64,000 nt of DNA from Cephalotus follicularis (lineage: Eukaryota; Streptophyta; Magnoliopsida; Oxalidales; Cephalotaceae), in the NCBI GenBank assembly GCA_001972305.1, contig BDDD01001764.1:195626-259625 (forward strand), given 5' to 3'. Position 1 is the first letter of the stretch, and the number at the start of each line of letters is the position of its first letter. Position numbers and translations under genes: made by a program. Positions 22,663 to 33,502 of this stretch are shown here, piece after piece. The notes beneath the pieces are model-generated. The model did no database searches, was not told where the DNA came from, and saw only the letters and a list, made by a program, of their open reading frames with translations.

Positions 22663-24066
22663 ATGGCACAAACAAGGAACACCCTACAGAGGACCGAACC
22701 AGTTATGGCTCAAGATGGAGTAAGAAATGAGCCTCACCTTGAGGAATATCCGGTTGTTAGAGAGTTCTCAGATGTGTTTCCAGATGAATTACCGGGTTTG
22801 CCACCGCAACGGGAAGTGGAGTTTAATATCGAGCTCATTCCCGGAGCGGCACCGATATCTAAAGCACCTTACAGAATGGCACCGTTAGAATTGCAAGGAC
22901 TGAGGGAGCAATTGCAAGAATTGTTGGATCGGGGTTTTATCCGGCCTAGTGTTTCACCGTGGGGAGCTCCGGTTCTTTTTGTCAGGAAGAAGGATGGCTC
23001 TATGAGGTTGTGCATAGACTACAGAGAACTGAACAGGATTACTATCAGGAATAAATACCCTTTGCCTAGGATTGATGACCTTTTTGATCAACTCCAAGGT
23101 GCACGGTATTTTTCTAAGATCGATTTGAGATCGGGTTATCATCAGCTACGGGTGAAAGATGAAGACGTAGCTAAGACTGCTTTTCTTACACGGTACAGAC
23201 ATTACGAATTTCTGGTAATGCCTTTTGGGCTTACAAATCCTCCGGCAGTCTTTATGGATCGGATGAATCGAGTATTTCATGTATACTTGGACAAGTTTGT
23301 GATTGTGTTCATTGATGACATTCTTGTGTATTCCAAGTCGGGAGAAGAACATGAAGCTCAACTTCGGATAGTGCTGGGTATTTTGAGGAAGAATCAGCTT
23401 TATGCGAAATTTTCGAAATGTGAATTCTGGTTGGAGCAGGTAACATTCTTAGGTCATGTGGTTACAGTAGATGGTATTAGTGTGGATCCTGCTAAGGTTG
23501 AGGCTATTACCAAATGGTTGAGGCCTACTACGGTAATGGAAGTTAGGAGCTTTTTGGGTCTGGCTGGCTACTATAGACGGTTTGTGGAAGGCTTTTCCTC
23601 CATAGCCTTGCGACTGACACAACTTTTAAGAAAGGGAGCCAAGTTTGTGTGGAATGAAGAAAGGGAAGCAAGTTTTGAGAAATTGAAGAACGGTTTGGTG
23701 TCTGCACCAATTCTTCGATTACCGTCTGGGTTAGGGGGGTACCTGATATATAGTGATGCTTCCAAGAAGGGTGTGGGATGTGTTCTTATGCAGCATGGTC
23801 ATGTGATAGCTTATGCTTCAAGACAGTTGAAGCCTTATGAAGTGAATTACCCTACACATGATCTGGAGTTAGCAGCTGTGGTTTTTGCGTTGAAAATCTG
23901 GAGGCATTATTTGTATGGAGAAACTTGTGATGTCTTCACTGATCACAAGAGTCTCAAGTGCATCTTCACGCAAAAGGAGTTGAACATGCGACAGAGGAGA
24001 TGGTTGGAGCTGTTGAAGGACTATGACTTGAAATTCAGTACCACCCCGGTAAAGCAAATGTGGTAG
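22663..24066 (+). CDS. Element B fused gag-start, RT and RNase H ORF
   Basis: This is an uninterrupted 467-codon frame. It starts with the gag N-terminus ([14 protein letters not shown]...NEP, aa 1-24) and passes directly into the pre-RT linker ([18 protein letters not shown]) and [55 protein letters not shown]. RNase H follows ([23 protein letters not shown]). Gag capsid, zinc knuckle and protease are missing. The deletion ends share GAGCCT, seen at both sites in element A, and keep the frame. A one-base loss near 24035 then shifts the frame, so it ends [12 protein letters not shown] motifs look intact. Whether the protein is made is unknown. Confidence 0.88.
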   Translation: MAQTRNTLQRTEPVMAQDGVRNEPHLEEYPVVREFSDVFPDELPGLPPQREVEFNIELIPGAAPISKAPYRMAPLELQGLREQLQELLDRGFIRPSVSPWGAPVLFVRKKDGSMRLCIDYRELNRITIRNKYPLPRIDDLFDQLQGARYFSKIDLRSGYHQLRVKDEDVAKTAFLTRYRHYEFLVMPFGLTNPPAVFMDRMNRVFHVYLDKFVIVFIDDILVYSKSGEEHEAQLRIVLGILRKNQLYAKFSKCEFWLEQVTFLGHVVTVDGISVDPAKVEAITKWLRPTTVMEVRSFLGLAGYYRRFVEGFSSIALRLTQLLRKGAKFVWNEEREASFEKLKNGLVSAPILRLPSGLGGYLIYSDASKKGVGCVLMQHGHVIAYASRQLKPYEVNYPTHDLELAAVVFALKIWRHYLYGETCDVFTDHKSLKCIFTQKELNMRQRRWLELLKDYDLKFSTTPVKQMW

Positions 24067-24574
24067 CTGATGCTTTGAGTAGGAAGAGCTCTGGAAGTGT
24101 AGCGGCTTTGCTTACTCAGCCGCAGTTGATAGCAGATATGGAGCGTTTGGATTTGAATCTGTTTGTTCGGGGTTCTGGAGGTTATATGGCTAATATGAGT
24201 ATAGAGCCTACCCTTATATCTCGGATAAAGGCGGCTCAGAGTGATGATGGTGAACTATGGGCGTTAATCCAGAATGTCGATGAGGGTAAATAGTCAGAGT
24301 TCCGTGTGGATGAGCATGGAGTGATCTGGTTGGGTAGTCGGTTGTGTGTGCCGGCAGATACTACTATCAGAGATGTTGTTTTGTCTGAGGCGCACAGTTC
24401 TCCATTCTCTATACATCCAGGTTCTACGAAAATGTATAGGGACTTGAAGCGAAATTTCTGGTGGAATAGAATGAAGAGGGATGTAGCAGAGTATGTTGGG
24501 AGGTGTTTGATCTGTCAGCAGGTTAAGATTGAGCACCAACGAGCTAGTGGTTTGTTACAGCCCTTGGAAGTTCC
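24060..24574 (+). pseudogene. Element B integrase N-terminal fragment
   Basis: The frame holds the RNase H end ([17 protein letters not shown]) and the integrase zinc region (SEAHSSPFSIHPGSTKMYRD, FWWNRMKRDV, CLICQQVKIEHQRASG). One stop lies at 24291 where the A frame has Gln. It is cut at LEVP by the family-C LTR fragment, so the catalytic core is absent. Confidence 0.88.
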
Positions 24575-24660
24575 AAGCCGACCATAACCAAGGAGAAAAA
24601 GAAAAATTTCCCCCAAGCCCCAAACATCAATTTACCCAAAAATTAATGCAAGTCATTACA
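24575..24660 (-). repeat. 3' LTR stub of C
   Basis: The stub is nearly identical to 27998-28083 (accaaggagaaaaagaaa, ccaaacatcaatttaccc, attaca end). Confidence 0.85.
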
Positions 24661-24677
24661 TGCTCTCCCCCTTAAGG
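24661..24677 (-). promoter_or_regulatory. Polypurine tract of C
   Basis: On the minus strand CTTAAGGGGGAGAGCA directly precedes the LTR start TGTAATGACT. Confidence 0.8.
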
Positions 24678-24687
24678 AATTTTGTCC

Positions 24688-26760
24688 TCAAAATTCCAGC
24701 TCTGGTCTAGGGAACAAGTCAGGGTAGCGCTCCCTCATCTGGTCCTCACATTCCCAAGTAGCCTCCCCTTCTACATGGTTTCTCCATAAGATCTTCACCA
24801 AGGGAATGGTCTTGTTCCTCAACACCTGTTCTCGGCGTTCTAAGATCTTCTCTGGGGCTTCCTCATAAGCCAACACTGGTAAATCCTCCTCGGCCAACAC
24901 CACTGGCTCGGTCAAAACATGGGAAGGATTAGCAACATATTTTCTCAGCACGGATACGTGGAACATGTCGTGAACTCTAGCCGTCCCCTCTGGAAACGAC
25001 AGGCGATAAGCCACTGGTCCGATCCTTTGTACTATCTCAAAGGGACCTATGTACCTTCGGCTAAGCTTCCCACGCTTGCCAAAATGAACAATCCCCATGT
25101 AAGGTGATACCCTAAGGAAAACCTTGTCACCTATAGAGAATTCCAAGTCCTTACGGCGTTTGTCTACGTAGCTCTTCTGCCTACTCTGGGCCGCACGCAA
25201 ACGATCTCGGATCACCTTTACCTTCTCTGCTGTGTCCTGTACCAACTCTAGTCCTAACATCTGGTGTTCCCCCACCTCATTCCAACACAAAGGGGCCATA
25301 CCAATGCTCGCCTGATAGCTGTTGTTGTAGGCAAACTCGATCAAAGTCAAATGGTCATCCTAACTTCCTAAAAAATCTATGACATAGGCTCTCAACATGT
25401 CCTCAAGAATCTGGATAGCACACTCAGACTGCCCATCGGTCTGAGGATGGTACGTCGTACTGAGTCGTAACTCCGTACCCAATGTCCTTTGCATGCTCTG
25501 CCAAAATCTTGAGGTGAACCTCGGATCTCTATCTGAAACTATGCTGCTGGGGATCCCATGTAACCTAATCACACCATCCACATACAACCGAGCTAACTTG
25601 TCCAAACAGAAGTCCTTCCTTATAGGTATGAAGTGAGAAGACTTGGTCAGAAGATCAACAATAACCCAGATTTCATCATGCTTACTCCTCGTCCGAGGAT
25701 AACCTGTGACAAAGTCAATCGATACGTTGTCCCATTTCCATACTGGAATAGGAAGTGGTTGAAGAAGACCTGAAGGCCTTTGTCGCTCAGCCTTCACCTG
25801 CTGGCACGTCAAGCACCTTGCCACGAACCTAGTAATCTCACGCTTCATGCCCCGCCACCAAAAAAACTGCCTTAGGTCACGATACATCTTTGTGCTTCCA
25901 GGATGCATTGACCAAGGAGAACGATGAGCTTCTTCCAAGATCTCTTGCTTGATCGTCTCAACATGTGGTACACATATCCTCTTCCCAAACATCAGAGCAC
26001 CATCACCTCTGATGTGGAAGTCAGTCCGAGAACCCTCTCTAACTTGTTTCATTAACTTAACCAACCTCCAGTCCTTCTCTTGCACTCCCCGAATTTGCTC
26101 TTCCCAAACAAACCTCACTCGCAGAGAAGCTAACATCGCTCCACTATCCTCGGCAGACAGCTCTGCCCTCAAAGATCTCAACTGTTCCAACATCGACAAG
26201 TAACCCAACCGTCCATGAGCCAAGGAAGTGGAAAACTTCCTGCTCAACGCATCATCAACCACGTTGGCCTTACCAGGATGATTCTTGATGGTACAATCAT
26301 AATCCTTGATGAGCTCGATCCATCTCCTCTGCCTTATGTTCAAATGTGGTTGAGAAGACAAATACCTCAAATTCTGGTGGTCAGTAAAGATCAGGCAGAC
26401 CTCACCATATAGATAATGATGCCATATCTTCGAAGTAAACACCACCGCAGCTAACTCCAAGTCATGCGTAGGGTAATTGAGCTCATGAACCTTCAACTGC
26501 CAAGAATCATAGGCAATAACCTTCCCTTCTTGCATCAACACACAACCAAGGCCATGCAAAGAAGCATCACTGTAGACCACAAAACCAACCCCCAGAGAAG
26601 CAAGGGTCAACACCAGAGTTGACATTAACCTATCATTCAGCGTATGGAAGTTCTTCTCATAGTCCTCCGACTGAATGAACTTCACATCCTTCCTTGTCAA
26701 CTTCGACACAAGAGTCGCTATTGCCGAGAATCCATCCACGAATCTTCGGCAATCACACGT
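24688..26760 (-). pseudogene. Element C RNase H, integrase and chromodomain-like tail
   Basis: One minus-strand frame is broken only by a stop at 25360 (Trp codon position in SWDDHLTLIEFAYNN). It opens at the RT end (RRFVDGFSAIA) near 26760. RNase H is [17 protein letters not shown] and FTDHQNL. The integrase HHCC is HRSPWSMHPGSTKMY and CLTCQQVK. The DDE core is [22 protein letters not shown] and TDGQSECAIQ. The GPY/F region is RYIGPFEIVQRIGPVAYRL. The tail KILERREQVLRNKTIPLVKI..WECEDQMRERYPDLF has the chromodomain-type form of Tekay-like chromoviruses, which bind modified chromatin. Gag, protease and most of RT are missing. Confidence 0.9.
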
Positions 26761-28083
26761 TGGCTCACCTTACTACAAGAACATCGAACGAGCGTCTACG
26801 CAAGTCCACCCCCGTCGGTAATCATGAGCTTAGCACTACACCATATGAACTTCGATCGAGGAGCTACCTCGTCAGAAATCATGTAGCGTTGGTATCGTCC
26901 AAGGGGCCCGTAAATCACCGCTCAGCTCTACCCTTGACGAGATGACAGAGGAGAACATCGGCTCAGAGGTAAGTGCATCACCACTTAGACCATCTTGGGC
27001 TGGCAATCTCATGCTAGAAGTCTCCATTATGGCCTGACCAGAGAAGATAGTGGATCCTCAGCTACCCTCACATATAATTCCATCATAGACCAATGAAATG
27101 AGCAGATCCGGGTATGGAACGCAGGCACAGTCACACCCAAGAGTTCATCATAGACAATGGCACTGCTGAATGGAATTGGGATCAAACGCCCACTCCTCTA
27201 TCAACCACAATAAGTCTCATACATAACCAAGTAACCAGTAACTAGTACCCGAGGACAACAACACATGATATCAAAATAAGGCATGAATACTTAAACAGAA
27301 GGGGAAACAACAAGTTCAACCCGGGCATCGAGTCCTCAGCTCGGAACACAGCATTCACATGCAATATCAACAGGTGATAGGAGAAGAAAGCCTAGTCAAA
27401 GATAATATCATAGAAGGGCATATAAATAGTAAACTCTCAGTTATCAATTGATAGAAAGAATAACATCCCACTCACTAGTATCAGTAGCTTCCTCGGCTAG
27501 CTTCCTTGTTGTGCGGACTTCGTGCCTAGATCCTCCTCTGCAAGGCCAACATACAACAACGCTTAGCCACCATGAACAAACATTTTTTAAGTCATTTATG
27601 AACCACATACATCCATGAAAACCAAGACGAAGCTCTTTCACGGCCTTAAGGATCATCTCAACACCAACAAAGCAACGTACCACAACGTACCAAAGAGGAC
27701 TCTGACCTGCTAGACGAGTAGACGGGTAAGGAAAGTCCCAACCTCAAACAAGGATAAAAGCTTCAGAAGAAAGACGAAGAAAAAGAAGAAAGATGAAAGC
27801 TCACTCTCTCTAATGCTTCTTCAGGCATGAGATGATGGATGTGATGTTTGCTGAAAGCCAGCTGCCAAAGCTTCCTAAGTAAGCTTTGCACATATCCCAA
27901 CACCAATTCAAATATCTCTTATCTCATATCATCTCATATAACATTGGGCCTCAACCAAGCCCCAAGCGTAGCCATCATTATCCAAGAAGAGAAACCCAAG
28001 TCGACCACAACCAAGGAGAAAAAGAAAAATTTCTGCCAAGCCCCAAACATCAATTTACCCAAAAATTAATGCGGGTCGTTACA
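26761..28083 (-). repeat. Partial 5' LTR of C
   Basis: This is non-coding sequence ending in the family-C terminus. No primer site or gag is found between it and the RT remnant, so a deletion joined the inside of the LTR to RT near 26760. Positions 27890-28083 match 1-171. Confidence 0.6.
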
Positions 28084-30130
28084 GCATATATGATGCTCCC
28101 TATTGCAGAAGCTTAGGGAATGTGCATCATGCGCTCTCTTTCATTTGGTGCCTTATGAGACATTGATTTAGAAAGCTTAATCCAATGACTGAGAGGTAGG
28201 TAGCATCTCTTAGAATTTTCCATGCTAAACCTCTTAATCACTTTCTCTATATATAAGGATTGGAACAATCCAAGCATCTTTTTAGGTCTATCTCTATGGA
28301 CCTTGATTCCCAAGATGTAGGATACTTCTGCCAAATCTTTCATGGAAAAAACTGTGGACAACCAATTCTTGGTTTTAGTTAACATATCTACATCATTCCC
28401 AATGAGTAGTATGTCATCAACATAAAGAATCAAGAATATGACTGAGCTCCCACTCAATTCCTTGTACACATATGATTCATCTTCATTTTTGACCAAATCA
28501 AACTCTTTGAACTTTTTGTCAAAATAGATGTTCCCGCTTATGGTGGCTTGCTTGAATCTTTAAATGGATCGATTGAGTTTGAACACCTTATGGTCCTCAC
28601 CACTGGATATGAAACCCTTAGGTTGGGTCATATAGATATCTTCTTTAATGTGTCCATTGGGAAGGCAGTTTTCAAATACACCTACTATATCTCATAGTCA
28701 TGGTGTGTAGGAATAGCAAGCAACATCCGAATGGATTTAAGCATCACAACAGGAGAGAAGGTTTCTTCATAGTCAATCCCCTCTCTCTGTTTGTAGCTTC
28801 AGCTACTAGCCTTGCTTGGAAGGTGTTAACCTTTCAATCCCCTCCAATCTTCCTCTTAAAGAGCCATTTGCACCCTATGGGAACACTTCCCTTAGGTGCA
28901 TCTACCAAGTCCTAGACTCGGTTGGAGTACATGGAGTCCATTTCGGATTTCATGGCTTCTGGTCATCTCTCTGAGTCTATATCTGATATAGCTCCTAGGT
29001 AACTAGTTGGATCCTCATCCATAGGATTTACCTCTTGGGTTCCCGCTATGAGAAAACTCCCATAGTACCTATCAGGTTCCCTAGGTGTTCTACTAGACCT
29101 TCGAGGAGGTTGTTTGCCAAGAGGTTCTACTTTTGCTATAGGCTCAACTAGTTGGTCATTTATCTTTTTAGTAGATGAAATCGCATCTCGCTCAACACTT
29201 CTCCCACAAGATTCTTCCAATAGAAACCCTATCTTTAGGAAGGTGGAATGCTTTGACAAAAACACATTGTTCTCATCAGAGTAGTAAAAGTGGTATCCCA
29301 TAGATATTCGCCTCCACGATATGATCATAGAGTTTTAATACTCTTTTCAATTTGTTTCCCTACTTCGATTCTGAATTCTTTGAACCTTCAAAATGTCTAA
29401 GAGTGTGCTTTATCAAGTACAAGTACCCGTACCATGAAAGATCATCGGCAAGGTTATGAAGTAGGAATAACCACCTCTTGCTTGAAAAGGCATTGGTCCA
29501 CACACATCTGTTCGCACTAGGCCCAATAAATCTTTAAACCTCTCCCCTTGTCCCATAAAGAGTGATTTGGTCATTTTTCATTTGATGCTAGGTTCACGGG
29601 TTGGAAATGGTTCGTTGTGAGAGATATCAAGATATCCCTAACTAACCAACCTATGGACTATTTTCTCACCGGCCTGACCAAGTCTATAGTACCAAAGGTA
29701 TGTCTGGTTAATGTCATCTCTCTTTCTTTTGGTATTCTTTCAATATTTAAATTAATATGCCTATTTATTATGTATAACCCATTGTCAACAAAACATTCAA
29801 CATTCAATATAACATCATTCATATATAATGAACAACTATTGTCTTTAATAATACAAGTGAAGCCATCAACTACAAGTACAAAAATAGAAATGATGTTCTT
29901 CCACAAGGAAGGTGCAAATAGAGTGTTTTTAAGCTCAAGGCTCTTGCCAATGGCCAACAAAATACAAGTAGATCCTATAGTTGAGGCTTCAACGCTTGTT
30001 CCATTAGCTACTTTCAGGTCCACTTCTTCCTTCGCAAGGTATCTACTTCACAGAATATCATACAAATTAACACAAATGTGTGAGGAACATCTAGTATCTA
30101 ATACCCAAGAAGTATGATATCTCTTTTCAA
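28084..30130 (-). pseudogene. Copia-2 pol fragment (protease to RT)
   Basis: Minus-strand Ty1/copia pol. The protease region at about 30000-30130 (VLDTRCSSHIC; normally DTGCSSH) is followed by the GAG-pre-integrase region (29658-30023) and the integrase N-part at about 29335-29590 (MTKSLFMGQGERFKDLLGL, VCGPMPFQARGGYSYFIT). The frame then jumps from decayed RGGEYL to GYHFYYSDENNVFLSKHSTF (29320-29270), so the rest of the catalytic core is deleted. The linker (RRSSRTPREPDRY) follows, then RT at 28084-28960 with LYVDDILLIGND and IEKVIKRFSMENSKR. RT stops at IGSIIYA where element C is inserted. Many stops are present. Confidence 0.85.
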
Positions 30131-30965
30131 CAGGCATATTTAACTGAATCATAAATATTGAAGGCTCATATTTTCCTTGAGGTTTGCCAATGGAAGACAG
30201 GAACATCTTGTAGTTCCTCTTCCAGTGCCCTGCTACACTGCAGTAAAAACACGAGCCCTTAGGAAGGGGGCTCGGCTAATGTAGAGGCTATGTCTGCCGC
30301 CACAGGTGACACCCTTGGCGGGGGTACAGCTGCCTATGGCCTTGCATAAGGCTGCACTACCTTATGCCTTGCTCGCTCGCCTTTGCTCTTGCCCTTGCCT
30401 TTCTGAAAGGCATTCTTCCCCTTTGTTTTGTTTTTGTAAGCGTGGGGCAAGAGCAAAACATGTTTGGACTTGGGGAGGTGAATCTCACTATCGCCAACAT
30501 GTTGAGGGCTCCAAAAACGAGATCTCAACTTTGTTCATATTGAAGTTAATGATGAACTGATTATACGAATGAGGAAGTGACAGAAGGATCACATTCGTGC
30601 TCAACTCTGCATCTTGGATGAAACCCAAAGGTAGAAACTGCTTAACGTAGTTGATCATTTTTAGAGAATGATTTTTGAAAAATGCTCCATCTGGCATCTT
30701 GGTGCTGAATCTCTACTTTGAGAGCTGATAGCTAGTGGTCCTGGTTTTCTCACCATACAACTGTTTTAGGTGAAACAAGATAGCTCTTTGGTCGGTCATG
30801 TTCTCATGCTGATGCTGAAGGTCATAGCTCATTGCTGCTATCATGTAGCATCTGACAATCTTATTGTCTTCCTTCCTTTTGAGAAATGTTTCTTTCTCCC
30901 CATCACTAGCATCATCAGCAACACTTGTGGGGATGCTAGCCTCAAGTACTTAGTCTCTACGATCG
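30131..30965 (-). pseudogene. Copia-2 gag
   Basis: From about 30930 downward: KETFLKRKEDNKIVRCYMIA, LKQLYGEKTRTTSYQLS, then a stop, then KMPDGAFFKNHSLKMINYVK, FLPLGFIQDAELSTNVILLS. This is the copia gag (UBN2-like) capsid region. A basic Lys-rich segment lies at about 30360-30440, and a zinc knuckle near 30230-30275 reads CFYCSVAGHWKRNY, with the final Cys changed to Tyr. Stops and frame changes show decay. Part of it lies in the first unit of the 987-bp tandem repeat. Confidence 0.8.
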
Positions 30966-31526
30966 ATAAAGATTATCAATCGTAGGTTATGAATCCAGTG
31001 CAAAAAATTTAGACCGTTTAGTTTTTTGGTATCCAGTATACCAGATAGCGGGTTGGGTGCATTGCAATATATATAGATATAAAAGGAAAGGAAAGACAAT
31101 TATCATTTTGTTTAAATTATGTTCTCGAAACATAAAGATTTGGTCTTTAAATATTTAAGTATAACCTCTGACTATTTTGCGCGAATTCCATAAACCTCAG
31201 GTATGGAAGACAATAAACATTTAACAGGAATGATCTCAACATAAGTTGTTTCTTAGGGGTGATCGGAATCCCATAACTCTTGCATAAGCACCTTGAGTTT
31301 ACCCAAAAACTGTGATGTCCCTTATGGTTAGAAAAAAGTCTTTGCCAATTTTAACTCATCAAATTCCCAATCTTTGTTTTAGTCTATAGGTACTATATGC
31401 CCATGAGTCTACTCATCAAGTCATAAGTATGCTATTTCAAGTTCAACCCATCATTGACCACTATGGTGGACGAAAGATTACGCAACAACGCTAGACCTAT
31501 AGCCCCCCACTAATACATATCTCATA

Positions 31527-31955
31527 TTGAAGTTAATGATGAACTGAGTGTACGAATGTGGAAGTGACAGAAGGATCACATTCGTGCTGAACTCTGCATC
31601 TTGGATGAAACCCAAAGGTAGAAACTGCTTAACGTAGCTGATCATTTTGAGAGAATGATTATTGAAAAATGCTCCATCTGGCATCTTGGTGCTGAATCTC
31701 TACTTCGGGAGCTGATAGCCAGTGGTCCTAGTTTTCTCACTTTACAACTCTTTTAGGTGAAACAAGATAGCTCTTTGGTCAGTCATGTTCTCATGCTGAT
31801 GCTGAAGGTCATAGCTCATTGCTGCTATCATGTAGCATCTGACAATCTTATTGTCTTCCTTCCTTTTGAGAAATGTTTCTTTCTCCCCATCATTAGCATC
31901 ATCAGCAAAACTTGTGGGGATGCTAGCCTCAAGTACTTAGCCTCCACGATCGATA
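31527..31955 (-). pseudogene. Copia-2 gag N-terminal half, second tandem copy
   Basis: Same block as in the first unit: MPDGAFFNNHSLKMISYVKQ, FLPLGFIQDAEFSTNVILLS, PHSYTQFIINFNM. It then reads into leader sequence (RYVLVGGYRSSVVA, stop). A stop lies before MPDGA, as in the other copies, so this stop predates the duplication. Confidence 0.82.
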
Positions 31956-32513
31956 AAGATTATCAATCGTAGGTTACGAATCCAGTCCAAAAAATTTAGA
32001 CCATTCAGTTTTTTGGTATCCATTATACCAGATAGCGTGTTGGGTGCATTGCAATATATATAAATATAGAAGAAAAGGAAAGACAATTAGCATTTTGTTC
32101 AAATTATGTTCTCAAAACATAAAGATTTGGTCTTTCAATCTTTAAGTATAACCTCCGACTATTTTGCGCGAATTCCATAACCCTCAGGTATGGAAGACGA
32201 TAAACATTTAACTGGAATGATCTCATCATAAGATGTTTCTTAGGGGTTATCGGAATCCCATAACTCTTACATAAGCACCTTGAGTTTACCAAAAAACTGT
32301 GATGTCCCTTATGGTTAGACAAAAGTCTTTGCCAATTTTAACTCATCAAATTCCCAATCTTTGTTTTAGTCTATAGGTACTATATGCCCATGAGTCTAGT
32401 CATCAAGTCATAAGTATGCTATTTCAAGTTGAACCCATCATTGACCACTATGGTGGACTAAAGATTACGCAAGAAGGCTTGACCTATAGCCCCCCACTAA
32501 TACATATCTCATA

Positions 32514-32942
32514 TTGAAGTTAATGATGAACTTATTGTACGAATGAGGAAGTGACAGAAGGATCACATTCATGCTTAACTCTTCATCTTGGATGAAACCC
32601 AAAGGTAGAAACTGCTTAACGTAGTTGATCATTTTTACAGAATGATTGCTGCCAAATGCTCCATCTGGCATCTTGGTGCTGAATCTCTACTTTGAGAGAT
32701 GATAGTTAGTGGTCCTGGTTTTCTCACCATACAACTTTTTTAGGTGAAGCAATATAGCTCTTTGGTCAGTCATGTTCTCATGCTGATGCTGAAGGTCATA
32801 GCCCATTGCTGTTATCATGTATCATCTGACAATCTTATTGTCTTCCTTCCTTTTGAGAAATGTTTCTTTCTCCCCATCACTAGCATCATCAGCAACACTT
32901 GTGAGGATGCTGGCCTCAACTACTTATCCTCTATGATCGATA
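32514..32942 (-). pseudogene. Copia-2 gag N-terminal half, third tandem copy
   Basis: MPDGAFGSNHSVKMINYVKQ, FLPLGFIQDEELSMNVILLS, PHSYNKFIINFNM, then leader sequence. It has more substitutions than the second copy relative to the first. Confidence 0.82.
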
Positions 32943-33502
32943 AAGATCATCAATCGTAGGTTACGAATCCAGTCCAAAAAATTTAGACCGTTCAGTTTTT
33001 TTGTATCCAGTATACCAGATAGCGGGTTGGGTGCATTGCCATATATATAGATATAAAAGAAAAGAAAAGACAATTAGCATTTTGTTCAAATTCTGTTCTC
33101 AAAACATAAAGATTTGGTCTTTAAATATTTAAGTATAACCTCTGACTATTTTGCGCGAATTCCGTAACCCTCAGGTATGGAAGACGAGAAACATTTAACT
33201 GGAATGATCTCATCATAAGTTGTTTCTTAGGGGTGATTGGAATCCCATAACTCTTACATGAGCACCTTGAGTTTATCCAAAAACTGTGATGTCCCTTATG
33301 GTTAGACAAAAGTCTTTGCCAATTTTAACTCATCAAATTCCCAATCTTTCTTTTAGTCTATAGGTACTATATGCCCATGAGTCTACTCATCAAGTCATAA
33401 GTATGCTATTTCAAGTTGAACCCATCATTGACCATTATAGTGGACTAAAGATTACGCAACACGGCTCGACCTATAGCCCCCCACAAATACATATCTCATA
33501 TT

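Larger units (their letters stand above)
9397..24574 (+). mobile_element. Chromovirus element B, right-truncated, hosts element A
   Basis: The 5' LTR starts TGTAATATTC at 9397 and ends GGTGTTACA at 22489. It is followed by a tRNA-Met-type primer site and a pol region close to that of element A. The LTR is split by A. Without A and one TSD copy it is about 2526 bp. The internal region has lost gag-protease through an in-frame deletion. It ends abruptly in integrase at about 24574, where an opposite-strand family-C LTR begins. The 3' LTR is absent. Confidence 0.82.
24575..28083 (-). mobile_element. Chromovirus element C, deleted, fused to B
   Basis: The minus-strand element ends at 28083 with the family-C LTR terminus (gggtcgttaca) and keeps an 85-bp stub of its 3' LTR (24575-24660) beside a polypurine tract. 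Pol runs 24688-26760. The right LTR is also partial. The left stub joins B integrase with no TSD, so the two elements were fused by deletion or recombination. At the right it sits in copia-2 RT; gcata at 28084-28088 may be one TSD copy. Confidence 0.85.
30535..33502 (-). repeat. Three tandem 987-bp units of copia-2 leader and gag
   Basis: The tgaagttaatgatgaact word recurs at 30541, 31528 and 32515, exactly 987 bp apart. Homology is continuous from 30535 to 33502 with scattered substitutions. Each unit, read on the minus strand, holds non-coding leader or LTR sequence (gggacatcacagtttttgg) and then the N-terminal half of gag. Only the first unit continues into the rest of gag; units 2 and 3 run from FIINFNM back into leader sequence. 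Confidence 0.92.

Noticed and set aside
26880-26910. tggtatcgtcc as a primer site for C
   Set aside because: Wrong strand for the element and no LTR end beside it.
25949-26945. Plus-strand frames opposite the C pol region
   Set aside because: Antisense shadows of the minus-strand RNase H-integrase frame.
29617-30117. 166-codon plus-strand frame
   Set aside because: Antisense to the copia-2 GAG-pre-integrase and protease region; no independent support.
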